DNA from: Isoetes engelmannii
Taxonomy: Eukaryota; Streptophyta; Lycopodiopsida; Isoetales; Isoetaceae
Assembly: GCA_011763485.2 (NCBI GenBank)
Contig: JAANSK020258829.1
Location: 1-22,347, forward strand
Direction of reading: 5' to 3'
Length of the DNA: 22,347 bases
The first letter of the stretch is position 1. Each line of letters opens with the position of its first letter. Below, piece by piece: positions 8,712 to 17,390 of the stretch. The position numbers were made by a program, and so were the translations under genes. A model generated the notes under the pieces. It searched no databases, had not been told where the DNA came from, and worked only from the letters and a program-made list of their open reading frames with translations.

Positions 8712-8761
8712 GATCTTGCATTTTAAGATGCCTAGAGGATCTTGCATTTTAAGATGCCTAG
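8712..8761. repeat. 26-bp period tandem duplication
   Basis: GATCTTGCATTTTAAGATGC-CTAG occurs at 8712-8735 and 8738-8761. It occupies the part of the BRF-type gene where the remainder of the first cyclin repeat should be. Confidence 0.9.
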
Positions 8762-10543
8762 GCAGTATTATATACTTAAACTGTCAAAGAAGGTCTTCTT
8801 TGTTTGACTAAGAATATAAGATACATAAATGAGGCTACATAATACATAAGTATCGCATTTGGCTTTACCACAGGCTTGCAGCTGCTATTTGTTGTGTCCT
8901 CTTGCCTCTAGTGAAGTTCTTCTCCACTGCTAACTACAATCAGAGGAACCAGCATTGTAAATCTCCCATAAATATCTCAGAAAGAAAGGAAAAAATATAA
9001 GTAGAAACAAGCTACATAAAGCCTATGTGCTGCACTTGTGGTATCATCCCGTCCACCCATTCATAGCTAGTATTTCCTGCCTTCCTATAAATCAAGACAT
9101 AGTAGTAGTATTACAAGAGTATTAACACCTAGGCATGAATAGCAAGATGTGCCTCGATATAATTCTCCATCGCTTTTAAAAAACCAACATGACCTTTATC
9201 GAGTGTTCTCTCATGTGAAGCTGACTGGTAACCAGAAAGAGTGCCAGAACCATTTGCAAGACCAGAATATGTCTTGTATTGCCCTTGTCTTATGAAGTTC
9301 CCCATGACATGACTCTGCAGATGGAAGTGTCAAGATTAAGTAGAAGAATGGCTGGTAGAAAGCATTCAACAGAAAGAATAAGGATAACAAAGTAAATGCC
9401 CAGAAGCAGACTTAATAAACTGAACATCAGATGAATAGTTGTTGTCATTGAGCACTCGCCCACACCCCATACAACAACTGTCCATCATACCAAATGAGTA
9501 TAATTCAGGAAAAAACAAGCCCAGATTTTCCTTGTTACCATTTAAAAATTGCATAATAACCATAAAAGCAGCTCTCGACAGTGTGCAGGAGCAGTGAAAC
9601 CACAAGGTTCCATGGGCCATTGGCATATACCAAGACTGAAATTGAAAACAGATGCAGCCACTATAAAATTTGAAGCCAAATACTTCACCATTTTCTATAG
9701 GAAGCATCACTGCCCATTTTCATAACTAATGTCTTTTTATCAACACAATGAAGCCCCAATATGCCAGCACCTTTAGGCTATGGCATTTATTAAGAAAAAC
9801 TTGAAGTGAGGGATGTCTACGATTTCCTTAGGAATTATGCCTTCATAACTTCAAAGCCTACTTCTGCACGTTGCTACTTGCTGAATTTGTGGACTTCATA
9901 GAAAGTTCAAGGTAAATATGCTATCATGAGCAGTAATCCATAATGAGTTTCCCTATTAAGCTTTCAGATTGCAGAAACTGCTTTGATCTTAACTTGATCT
10001 CAGAAAAAGGTTGTTACAATAAAGGTCTTGTATTTTTCTTGAACAGAATTCAGAATACATAAATTATCCTAATATTGTAATTTTAGAATACATGAGCTCG
10101 CCCCATATGATATTCCTTAGAGTCTATTTCTTCATACTCCCACCTGTTGCATTCTCTAGTTACAAATTTCAAAATGTGTGTGCATGAACATCATTTGATC
10201 TAGGTTACGTCTTTCAGACTAATCCTGAATAAAACTAAGTAACTAAATAAGGTCTTGGATTGGCACTTACTTGAAACCATTGATATCATCCCGCTCTGCA
10301 ATTTGATCCTTGCTACAACAGCTACACGACATCATTCTATTTGTTGCCGATCAGAGACTTACAGATAAGTTGTTTTAGTTGCAACAAGGCATTATAAATG
10401 CAACGAATGCATGCGAAGCCCTGATCCTAGTGAAATGACAGTTGGTGAATGCAAATTTAGCTTGATAATATTTTAATAAAAATTTGAGATTTAATGAACC
10501 TACATTGCTCAATGTGTTTGCTTCTTTTCTTTTTCTCCAATCC

Positions 10544-10657
10544 CTTATTGAATGCCAGACCTCGGGTGCGTTTGTGTCCTTATACACCGAGCTGAGATAT
10601 GGAGAAAAAAGAACAAAGGACAAGGACGCATCTGAGGCTTGGCATTCAATAAGAAAC
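10544..10657. repeat. Near-palindrome, about 39-bp arms (MITE-like)
   Basis: CTTATTGAATGCCAGACCTC (arm 10544-10582) reappears inverted as GAGGCTTGGCATTCAATAAG at the right end (10620-10657), with a further GGGTGCGTTTGTGTCC / GGACAAGGACGCATC match inside. The loop is about 36 bp. It has no coding content. The inner GGGTGCGTTTG resembles ends of small plant DNA elements, but the family is not assigned. It lies upstream of exon 1 of the BRF-type gene. Confidence 0.7.
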
Positions 10658-11180
10658 TAAGATTCTTAAGCAATTTAATTTCAGTATGCGTTAAAAAAGA
10701 GGCAAATACCAAATGAAGAACCTCAAGGTCACAAGAAAATACAGAGAAAAAACATCGGCATCAACTCGACTTGAAATTTTTCTTGCTGCCTGACTGTCGC
10801 AAGAACAAACCACATCGGTTTGTGTTCTGTACAAAATCAATTCGATTACGAAGTCTCCAAATGTCGGATAACTTCACATCGCTATCATAGACATGCTAGA
10901 ATTTTCATTATTATTAATTTTCTGTGACCGTAGATGAAATCCAATGATTCTAAGAGTCCACGTGTACAAGAATTCTACCTGGCTGCAACGTGGATAGCCT
11001 CACGTTGATTTGAAGTCTCAACTCGTGTTTTCGCAAACGTGTGTGGAAGAGGCGAACTGCAAAAGCGTTTTGAAAACGACCCAATAACAAATACCGGGCA
11101 CCCATAAAGCAGTTCTATGCTAGTGGAACTCTAAATAGCCTGCGTTTCGCAGGCCCAAAATTTTGCACACTTCAAAGTTA
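10658..11180. other. No gene seen
   Basis: There is a short hairpin (AGAACAAACC..GGTTTGTGTTCT near 10800-10830) and several ACGTG-type cores between 10955 and 11040. I see no exon or RNA gene. Confidence 0.45.
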
Positions 11181-11190
11181 GATTACATGT

Positions 11191-11363
11191 TTTTTGCAGA
11201 GGCCAGGCAACGGTTTTGATTCCAATTCTTCACGAAGGGGTTGAATCCAATGAGCTGTAGGAGGCAGGATTTTTCATTGTTAGGGGACTAGATATCAATC
11301 TAATCTGTATTTTAATTCCTTCCTATTACAACCTAATCCTTGAACTGGTTTTTCGTTGTAGGA
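11191..11363. repeat. U1-less copy of the sequence flanking the U1 gene
   Basis: This segment matches both flanks of the U1 gene in order. GCAGAGGCcAGGCAACGGTT, CTTCACGAAGGG and TTAGGGGACTAGATATC (to 11296) match 11409-11495. AATCTAATCTGTAT..CCTATTACAACCTAATCCTTG (from 11297) matches 11724-11772. About 230 bp holding the whole U1 gene and its TATA box are missing at the junction 11296/11297. Confidence 0.85.
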
Positions 11364-11492
11364 AGAACTGTTTTTTAGCTGTAGGAGCTGCAGGAAGAAC
11401 TGTTTTGTGCAGAGGCAAGGCAAGGTTTCTGATTTCGATTCCTCACGAAGGGCCAGTAAGTTGCAGCAGGCAGATTTTTTAGGGGACTAGAT

Positions 11493-11540
11493 ATCCCACA
11501 GGAATATGTTGCAAAAGAAGGTGATGGAGAGTTATAATTG
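11493..11540 (+). promoter_or_regulatory. Plant snRNA promoter: USE-like motif and TATA box
   Basis: ATCCCACAGGA at 11493 matches the first eight bases of the plant upstream sequence element RTCCCACATCG and lies 71 bp before the U1 start. TATAA at 11533 lies 31 bp before it. The roughly 40-bp start-to-start spacing fits RNA polymerase II-type plant snRNA genes rather than the closer polymerase III type (family knowledge). The last three USE bases differ. Confidence 0.7.
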
Positions 11541-11563
11541 AAAATGAGAGGGCACATTGTATC

Positions 11564-11719
11564 ATACTTACCTGGGCGGGGTCTATCGGTGATCCAAAAG
11601 GCCGATGGCCTAAGATGGTTTGCGCCATTGCACCAGGGCGTGGATTGTTCTAGCATCTCCCCAAGGGGAGAGTGCACGTCATAATTTGTGGTAGTGGGGG
11701 CTCGCGTTCGCGCGGCCCC
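11564..11719 (+). ncRNA. U1: U1 spliceosomal snRNA
   Basis: U1 snRNA base-pairs with 5' splice sites in the nuclear U1 snRNP. The 5' end ATACTTACCTG (11564-11574) is the exact splice-site-recognition sequence. Stem-loop I is ATCGG/CCGAT (11585-11589, 11602-11606). Stem-loop II carries the U1A-binding ATTGCAC (11627-11633). Stem III is CTCCCC/GGGGAG (11657-11670). The Sm site is AATTTGTGG (11683-11691), and the final GC-rich stem runs 11696-11719. Length is about 156 nt, near the usual plant size. The stem-loop I loop reads GATCCAAAAGG where GATCANGAAGG is usual, which may weaken U1-70K binding. I see no clear plant 3' box (CA..AGTNNAA) just downstream. It is either a variant U1 gene or a young pseudogene; the promoter favours a gene. 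Confidence 0.9.
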
Positions 11720-11736
11720 TTGCAATCTATCTAATC

Positions 11737-11840
11737 TGTATCATATATTTCCTATTACATCCTAATCCTTGTGAAGTGGGTTTTTTTCTGTATCATATAT
11801 TTCCTATTACATCCTAATCCTTGTGAAGTGGGTTTTTTTC
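11737..11840. repeat. 52-bp tandem duplication downstream of U1
   Basis: TGTATCATATATTTCCTATT and its continuation occurs at 11737-11788 and 11789-11840 almost unchanged. It is part of the local repeat family seen at 11191-12690. Confidence 0.9.
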
Positions 11841-12690
11841 TGTAGGATTTGTAAACAAGTTTAAACTGGGCATTCGAAGAGGTTAGTTGAATGAAGCTGT
11901 GAGCTTTTCTCATATAAAAAATTTTAGGTTGATATGCTTGTCCGACAGCTTTTCTCATATATAAAAAAATTTAGGTTGATATGCTTGTCCGATAGATCTT
12001 TTAATAGGAAGAGAACAAGATGATACAACAATCCTTAGCTGAGAATCATAAGATTGTGCCCAACTCTGTATCCATTATATCAGAAACATCTTGCTCTTTG
12101 AGCAAGAAGGGGAGACTCCACATGCTTTGCATTTAAACTAAGTTTTTTCTGAAATTAAAGTTTCACCTCTGTGGTGGATGATTGAGGCTGTCAAATGTGA
12201 GTATAATTGCTTCTTGGAATTGATGGTTACTGCTGTGTATTTTCATCATCAGTCCAACCTAATCCTTGAACTTGCTGTTGTAGGAGTTGCAAACAATTTA
12301 GTTAACATATTCCCTTTTTTATCATATATAAAACCTAACATATATAAAAGTTACCTTGTCAAAGAATTATTGTGCTGGATAGACCCTTTAATAGGAAGTG
12401 AATGGAAAGGAAAGAGATACATAAATATTTAGCTGCGCTCTCTATTGTGACAAGCATCCATGCATCCATTCTGTCAGGAACACGTTTCTAAGGGGAACAA
12501 ATCATGCATATAGGAGATTTAATCTTTCCTTAGTTTCACATTTTACAAATTTTTTTCGAAATTAATATCTCACCAGATGGTTTTCACCAGAAGAGCCTGT
12601 CAAATCTGAGTATATATTGTGTCGATTGTCACCGGAAGAGGCTGCCAAATCATAGTTACTGGTATGTATTTTCACATCAGTCCCAAGTTA
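11841..12690. repeat. Two diverged ~430-bp direct repeat units
   Basis: Unit one (about 11841-12253) and unit two (about 12254-12690) share blocks in order: GTAGGAKTTGYAAACAA, TCATATATAAAA, CTTTTAATAGGAAG or CCTTTAATAGGAAG, TAGCTG, a TTTTTTCtGAAATTAA block, GGCTGTCAAATGTGAGTATA or GCCTGTCAAATCTGAGTATA, and GTGTATTTTCATCATCAGTCC or ATGTATTTTCACATCAGTCC. CCTAATCCTTG..TTGTAGGA ends or starts each unit, as in the U1-flanking repeats. No coding sequence is seen. Confidence 0.7.
11902..11993. repeat. 45/47-bp tandem duplication
   Basis: AGCTTTTCTCATATAAAAAA and the following GGTTGATATGCTTGTCCGA occur at 11902-11946 and 11947-11993, differing by a few A/T bases. Confidence 0.9.
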
Positions 12691-14379
12691 TTTACATCTT
12701 TGCAGCATTATTGCATCGATTGAGCATAATGCTGGTTGACAAAGACAAGCCTTTTGAAAGGCACTGTAAAATAGTAAGCTCGTCTGCTTACATGTTACTT
12801 GCATTTCTATAGCTTGCACCATAATTGGAAAATTACAACATGGTGGAATAAGAAGTTGCCTTGCCTATTTTTGCATCTGTCCTGTATGCTGTAGTCAATC
12901 TTCATCTTTGTTTCTAACGTTGAACTCTCTGCTGGATGGATTATGTTAGTACTAGTAAACTCTCTGCTGAATGATAATATGGTACTGAGAATGTATATTT
13001 GAAATGCACTTTTCAAATCCTACGTTGATTCGTGGTGTTCAATAAGTGACATGACCAATTTAGCATGACAAGTGATTGACCAATCTAGCATGATAAAGGA
13101 TACTTAGTGATGTCAGGGCTAGGCAACATATACTGATATCTTCCATAACTTTTCTTTATTCCTGTTCCTATTTCTTCTTATCAAGCATGTCAAGCAATTT
13201 GCGAGGTGATAGGTGGGTAGGCATACAGTGCTTTCAGCTGCAATGCTCACTAATCATCAAGTAAAGCATCTAATTCAGATATCCATCATGTAAGCATCTA
13301 ATCCAGCATTCTAATGATTGTACATGATTGTTGTCGCTGGCAGATTCGGTTTAAGTAGAAGAATGTCAAGGTGTTTCAGCAGTTGTCCTATTCAGGAATT
13401 CATATCCAAGTGAGAAGAATGTCAAGGTGTTTCAGCAGTTGTCCTAGTCAGGAAACCAAATCAAAGTGATCATGATTCTATAACCATAAAATCATGCGAT
13501 TCTTTTCCAAAAGCCGGCAAGCATGCTACAGACTACCTTCTGTCATCACTTTTACCAACATTACATATGCAAATGCACTTGTACGATTTCAAATTTGACA
13601 ATATTTATGGGACAATGCTGAATGCCATCTCCATTTTAAGCTTAACAATGGGATTAGTTGGAGGAAAATAATTTGCAAAGCATTATGGAAGCACGGGATG
13701 CATTAGATTTGTAATAGATGTACAGAGCTGGGATCAATGCTACTTTCGATCCCAAAATGATTCATGTATTTCTTTTCTATTAGTCAGAATACATTTCAAT
13801 AAATGTAATTGCCATTTTATGGACATGTACGGCGTGATCCAGAATAATCTTCTGAAGCTGCTAAGTCAAAGAAGGAAAAAAGAAGAGATATTATCTCCAT
13901 CCGCCTGCACTGAATATATAGTTGATGTAATTGCTATGGAATTGCTATGGATATAAAGTGCCATTCTAATGCCTTAGAATGGAATCTCATGCAGTTACAA
14001 ATGGATAATGAGATCTGAATGAATAATCAGCCGACCTTTCATTGACAAGCATTGGTCTCACAAGTTCTCCTTAGTGGATAATTCTTGTTCCAATGCAGTC
14101 ACCTGTGCTTTTTTGGAAGACGAAAAGCATTGGCAGTAGCTCCTCTATTTCTACAGGCAACATGGCATAAAGTTGAAAAGCATAAAGTTGAAACAATGTG
14201 GAGTTATTGCCCTATTAGCATGAACGCTGTGAAAACTGGAGACCTTGGTACATCGTTGCACCCCTTGTTCTTGTTGTGACCCTTTTCTGAAATGGATTAA
14301 AACATCGTGCTGGCAATTGGTTATAATAAAACGCCATGCTGATTGTCTTTTTCGACAAGTCTATTGCTCAAGAAAAAAA
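12691..14379. other. No gene seen; local duplications
   Basis: This is AT-rich sequence with many small near-repeats (CCAATTTAGCATGA/CCAATCTAGCATGA near 13060-13095, AACTCTCTGCTGgATG near 12920-12975). I see no exon with recognisable protein, no RNA gene and no element ends. Confidence 0.45.
13357..13454. repeat. 56-bp period duplication
   Basis: AGAAGAATGTCAAGGTGTTT and the continuing CAGCAGTTGTCCTA-TCAGGAA occurs at 13357-13398 and 13413-13454 with one mismatch. Confidence 0.9.
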
Positions 14380-15055
14380 TCCATGCTCTAAAGTTTGAAG
14401 CATGGGCTTTTCTTAATTCGCACATTGACAAAATGAGAGCACTTTATGGATTAGATTGACAATGCACGTCATTCTAACTTTTGTCCAAAATGTGCAAGAA
14501 CATTTTAGGACATAGGCTGCTTGTCCTGCACCTGGTGGGATAATTGTTTGGTTTTGTTATCTAGTCTTCCACCATCTTATCAAGCTGCTCCATTAACCTG
14601 GAATGGTGTGACGAGCAAACTCTTAGGGGAAGAATCACGCCAACTTGAATTTGAAACTGGAACTAGTGATGTAGTCCTATTATCTAGTACCAGACCCAGA
14701 GCGTACAAGAAGAAGGCAGATTCTTCTAAATCAAAGCACCCTTGCTGTGATCGTTGTCGCCAAAAAGACCATGTCAAACTTGATTGCTAGAAACTTCAAG
14801 CAGAAGAGACGAAGGCAAAGCTGCATGCATCTGAGTACACACAGACTGAAGGTGCTCTCTCGCAAGAGGTCTTCATCACAAAAACAGATTTTGCTAATGC
14901 TCAAGCATGGTGTCTGGATTCCGAAGCCTCTAACTATATGTCAGGACAAGCAACTAATTTTGAGTTTGAGGAAACTATTTTCAACTCAAGTCGTCATATC
15001 CAGCAATGGTGGGCATCTCATAGAAAATCAGTTTGGTTTAGCGGGGCTAACTCGA
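14380..15055 (+). mobile_element. Ty1/copia LTR-retrotransposon fossil: gag and start of protease
   Basis: The translated plus strand shows gag-type sequence (AHIDKMRALYG-like region, LLSSLPPSYQ, KLLGEESR), the zinc knuckle CDRCRQKDHVKLDC (CX2CX4HX4C, about 14739-14790) and then the protease-proximal region (AWCLDSEASNYMSG). This order is that of Ty1/copia elements. The fragment is broken in several places and lacks integrase and LTRs, so it is old and inactive. Confidence 0.85.
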
Positions 15056-15084
15056 GGTGACCCAAATCCTTGAATTCTAGCCTA

Positions 15085-15268
15085 TCCACGTGCCGCGACA
15101 CGTCAGCCAAAATTGAAATTTGTCGTCCGATCTACTAATTTCTCCATCAACGGCTGAGAAAATTAGAAATTGAAATTTGCAACAAGAAATCAAGTGTTTG
15201 CAAGTCTCTCCCTTCTTTCTCGGGTTCTCCTCTTCTGACTGACTGCTTATAGCGAAGGAGACGACGGT
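15085..15268 (+). promoter_or_regulatory. Possible plant gene promoter and 5' UTR exon
   Basis: A G-box CACGTG (15087-15092) and ACACGTCA (15098-15105) are followed by a pyrimidine-rich tract (CTCTCCCTTCTTTCTC, about 15202-15217) typical of plant 5' UTRs. A donor-like GACG|GTAATA follows at about 15268. The downstream exon-like pieces at 15515, 16081 and 16880 could belong to such a gene, but continuity is not shown. Confidence 0.25.
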
Positions 15269-15514
15269 AATATTTCAATCCAGAAGATTTTGTTCCCACA
15301 CTGAGCCGGATTGCTGTAGAAGCTCCAAAAACATATTCTTGAGAAATAACAACAGTTTTTGGAAGGCAGTGGCGACACACGTCCAGATGGTGCGGTAACA
15401 ACCGCTATGGTCCTATCAAGTATAATCTCATTTATGCTCTTGGTGCCCTTTTGTTTTATATATATTTATAACCTCGAAGCTTGTCTAACCTGATTTTACT
15501 TATCTTATCTCAAG

Positions 15515-15569
15515 GAGAATGACAACAAAGTCTACTACCTGGGCTGTCAAATAAAGGGCAACAAAGCAG
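15515..15569 (+). pseudogene. Exon-like fragment, family unknown
   Basis: An acceptor-like TATCTCAAG precedes 18 codons reading ENDNKVYYLGCQIKGNKA, followed by a GCAG|GTTAGT donor. Composition and splice signals look like a real exon. A further possible exon ends at CCTATCAA|GTATAA (about 15419), but its in-phase frame is interrupted. I do not recognise the protein; a relic is more likely than an active gene. Confidence 0.3.
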
Positions 15570-16080
15570 GTTAGTTCTGTGAGCAATCATCACACGTGTC
15601 TCCATAATTGGTGGAAGGATGTGTTTGAGGTTACAAGTTGCACAGAAGAAGGCATTAAAGCACTACAACCAATTTATATTTTAACTTATCAATCTTTCTA
15701 TTTTGCCTTGCGAAATCTGCCAAAGCAGCTGAACATATTTTGTATATTCCATCATGGCTCTTTCTATGTTTCAAATAGGAAATGCTTGATGCATGTGCAG
15801 AATTATTGCATTGATAGTGTGGAGATTCCTTCCCTCATATAAGTTAGATGTAACTTGCCTGCTGATAGGCTAGTTAATAAATTTCTTGACATCTAAATAA
15901 GTGTGCATGCCTATAGATGTGGCAAACAAAATAGGTCTTGGAAGAGCAGTATAAGGATTTTTGTGAGGACACTGTCAAGGGATATATTGACGGCATGTTC
16001 ATGTTTCTCAACTGAAATATGCAGTTAGAGTGAGAATTGAGTGGCTGAGGCAATAACAAAGTTTTACACATTTATAATGC

Positions 16081-16367
16081 AGTTAAAGAGTCTTCTATAT
16101 ATTCCTGGTATGGCTCCTATTAGTCACTATGAAACTGGAATGATGCATTATTCATGGGATTTTGCTTTAAGCTCTAGTATCTCCAGTGTCATCTCCTTAG
16201 TATCATCTCCTTGAGAAGGACTACTGGAAAATAATGTCAATAATATTGTAACATCAGGAGTTGATAAGGTGTCAGAAACTAGAGTTGAAGAGCTTGAAAT
16301 GCTACTGGCAGCATACAAATTGACCTTTTTAAGACAATCTCTGTTTTATTTGAACATGTGTGACTAG
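16081..16367 (+). pseudogene. MRS2/MGT-type magnesium transporter fragment
   Basis: After an acceptor-like TTATAATGCAG, one frame runs through a serine-rich linker (SSSISSVISLVSSP), meets a TGA at 16212-16214, and continues NVNNIVTSGVDKVSETR, VEELEMLLAAY, KLTFLRQ to a stop at 16367. VEELEMLLEAYF is a hallmark of plant MRS2 (CorA-like) Mg2+ transporters, and the family continues with about nine residues before KLTTLRE, so a short deletion seems to join AY to KLT. In the family a serine/proline-rich linker precedes this block and two membrane helices with GMN follow; neither the helices nor GMN was found. It is a single decayed exon, and the remainder of the gene is not visible. Confidence 0.5.
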
Positions 16368-16879
16368 TGGAGCAATGGATATATTGTAGTCATGGTTTGC
16401 AGAGGTATTATTGCCTCTAATATCTTCACATCCTTGTGCTTTGTGCCGCCATAGCTCTCAGTCCGTTCAGATATTTTGCTGTTTCCTGGACCGTAATACC
16501 AGTTGATCTTTGACAGGTTCCAAGCACACTATGGCGGCTCATTTTTTGTGTTCCCCTTGTCCCCCCAATTTAGGACTAGACGTTGCTAAGTTTGTTATAT
16601 TTTTGGAGGCAATTTGAGTTGCATTAAAGGCAATAAGATAAAAAAAAATTTGAATTTGGTCGAATCTTAAGTAAAATGGCTGTTCTTTTGGGGACGCGTT
16701 GTTCATGCATTGCGTTCCGAAACATAACTGAAGGAAATGGGAGGTCAACCCTCTTGTTCCACAGCTTCCTCTTTAACTCATGTTTAGGTTTGAATTTGAT
16801 AATCTTATTCCTTATTTTTCTTCTATAGTATAATGATTAGTTCCAAGTTTTTTTAGTGTCAAAGATCTTTTCCTTGCAG

Positions 16880-16957
16880 ATGGATGATGCGGATCCGGAT
16901 ATAGACATGCAAAAAATGATGGAGATGGAAGGTGCAGATTTAGATGCTACAAAATGA
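16880..16957 (+). pseudogene. Exon-like acidic Met-rich fragment
   Basis: A good acceptor (CTTTTCCTTGCAG) directly precedes ATG and 25 codons, MDDADPDIDMQKMMEMEGAD then LDATK-stop. Beyond the stop, another frame reads NEERLLQKSGGNVKDAK, so a small indel in an older exon is possible. No family is recognised. Confidence 0.3.
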
Positions 16958-17052
16958 AGAAAGGTTGCTACAAAAAAGTGGAGGCAACGTCAAAGATGCA
17001 AAATTGAGGCCGTTCAATTGTCTCTAATGCATCAAAATCAGAGAAAGATTGC

Positions 17053-17168
17053 GATACGTAACTCTTCAATATCACCAAAAAAATTGGTATTGATGATAAG
17101 CAAAAGGTATGATACGTAACTCTTCAATATTACCAAAAACATTGGTATTGGTGATAAGCAAAAGGTAT
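17053..17168. repeat. 58-bp tandem duplication
   Basis: GATACGTAACTCTTCAATAT and its continuation to CAAAAGGTAT occurs at 17053-17110 and 17111-17168 with about three mismatches. Confidence 0.9.
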
Positions 17169-17330
17169 GGGAGCAAAAATCTAAAAACGTTCAGACATTT
17201 CATTCCTTCTTCCATCTAATTCAGACTCAGATTGGTCAATCAATCCATTGCCTTAGGACAGACAATAGTAGTAAATACACACCTAGGCAGTTGCTTCCTT
17301 CTACACTTGATCATGGCATCATCCAGTGCA

Positions 17331-17390
17331 TTACAATTGCGGGCACTCTTGAACAAATGATGCCTTACAATTGCGGGCACTCTTGAACAA
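17331..17390. repeat. 34-bp period duplication
   Basis: TTACAATTGCGGGCACTCTT plus GAACAA occurs at 17331-17356 and 17365-17390, identical, separated by 8 bp. Confidence 0.9.

Larger units (their letters stand above)
7900..10335 (-). pseudogene. BRF1: BRF-type TFIIIB subunit (TFIIB-related factor) pseudogene
   Basis: Intact copies place RNA polymerase III at tRNA and 5S promoters. Minus-strand exons: 10271-10335 (MMSCSCCSKDQIAERDD), about 9397-9477 (CCMGCGRVLNDNNYSSDVQF; with exon 1 it completes the zinc ribbon, phases fit), 9194-9314 (SHVMGNFIRQGQ..SHERTLDK), 9016-9084 (GRQEILAMNG..SAAHRLY), 8869-8933 (LAVEKNFTRGKRTQQIAAAS), about 8770-8807, 8574-8661 (NIALRLVPSMKRD), 8042-8122 (VVHICESTLRKQSIEFEN..GSLT) and 7900-7964 (AEEFESKTKELEFQ). 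Exon 8 is inverted (8418-8495). Damage seen: no GT after exon 2, a one-base frame change in exon 4, a stop ending exon 6 (8768-8770) with the rest of the first cyclin repeat missing, TGA for the usual tryptophan of MKRDW (8580-8582), and no C-terminal BRF homology domain found. Confidence 0.88.

Noticed and set aside
9366-9710. 114-codon minus-strand open frame taken as a gene
   Set aside because: Only 9397-9477 is coding-like (BRF-type exon 2). The rest is flanking intron that happens to be open.
7480-11719. A functional link between the BRF-type gene, U1 and the SINEs as one RNA polymerase III system
   Set aside because: The U1 promoter spacing points to RNA polymerase II, the BRF-type gene is broken, and proximity alone is no evidence.
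11375-11725. 116-codon open frame on the minus strand
   Set aside because: It is antisense to the U1 snRNA and its flanking repeat. The U1 sequence explains the region fully.
14521-15073. Open frames read as host zinc-finger proteins
   Set aside because: The CX2CX4HX4C knuckle with surrounding LLSSLPPSY and protease-proximal sequence identifies a copia gag fossil.
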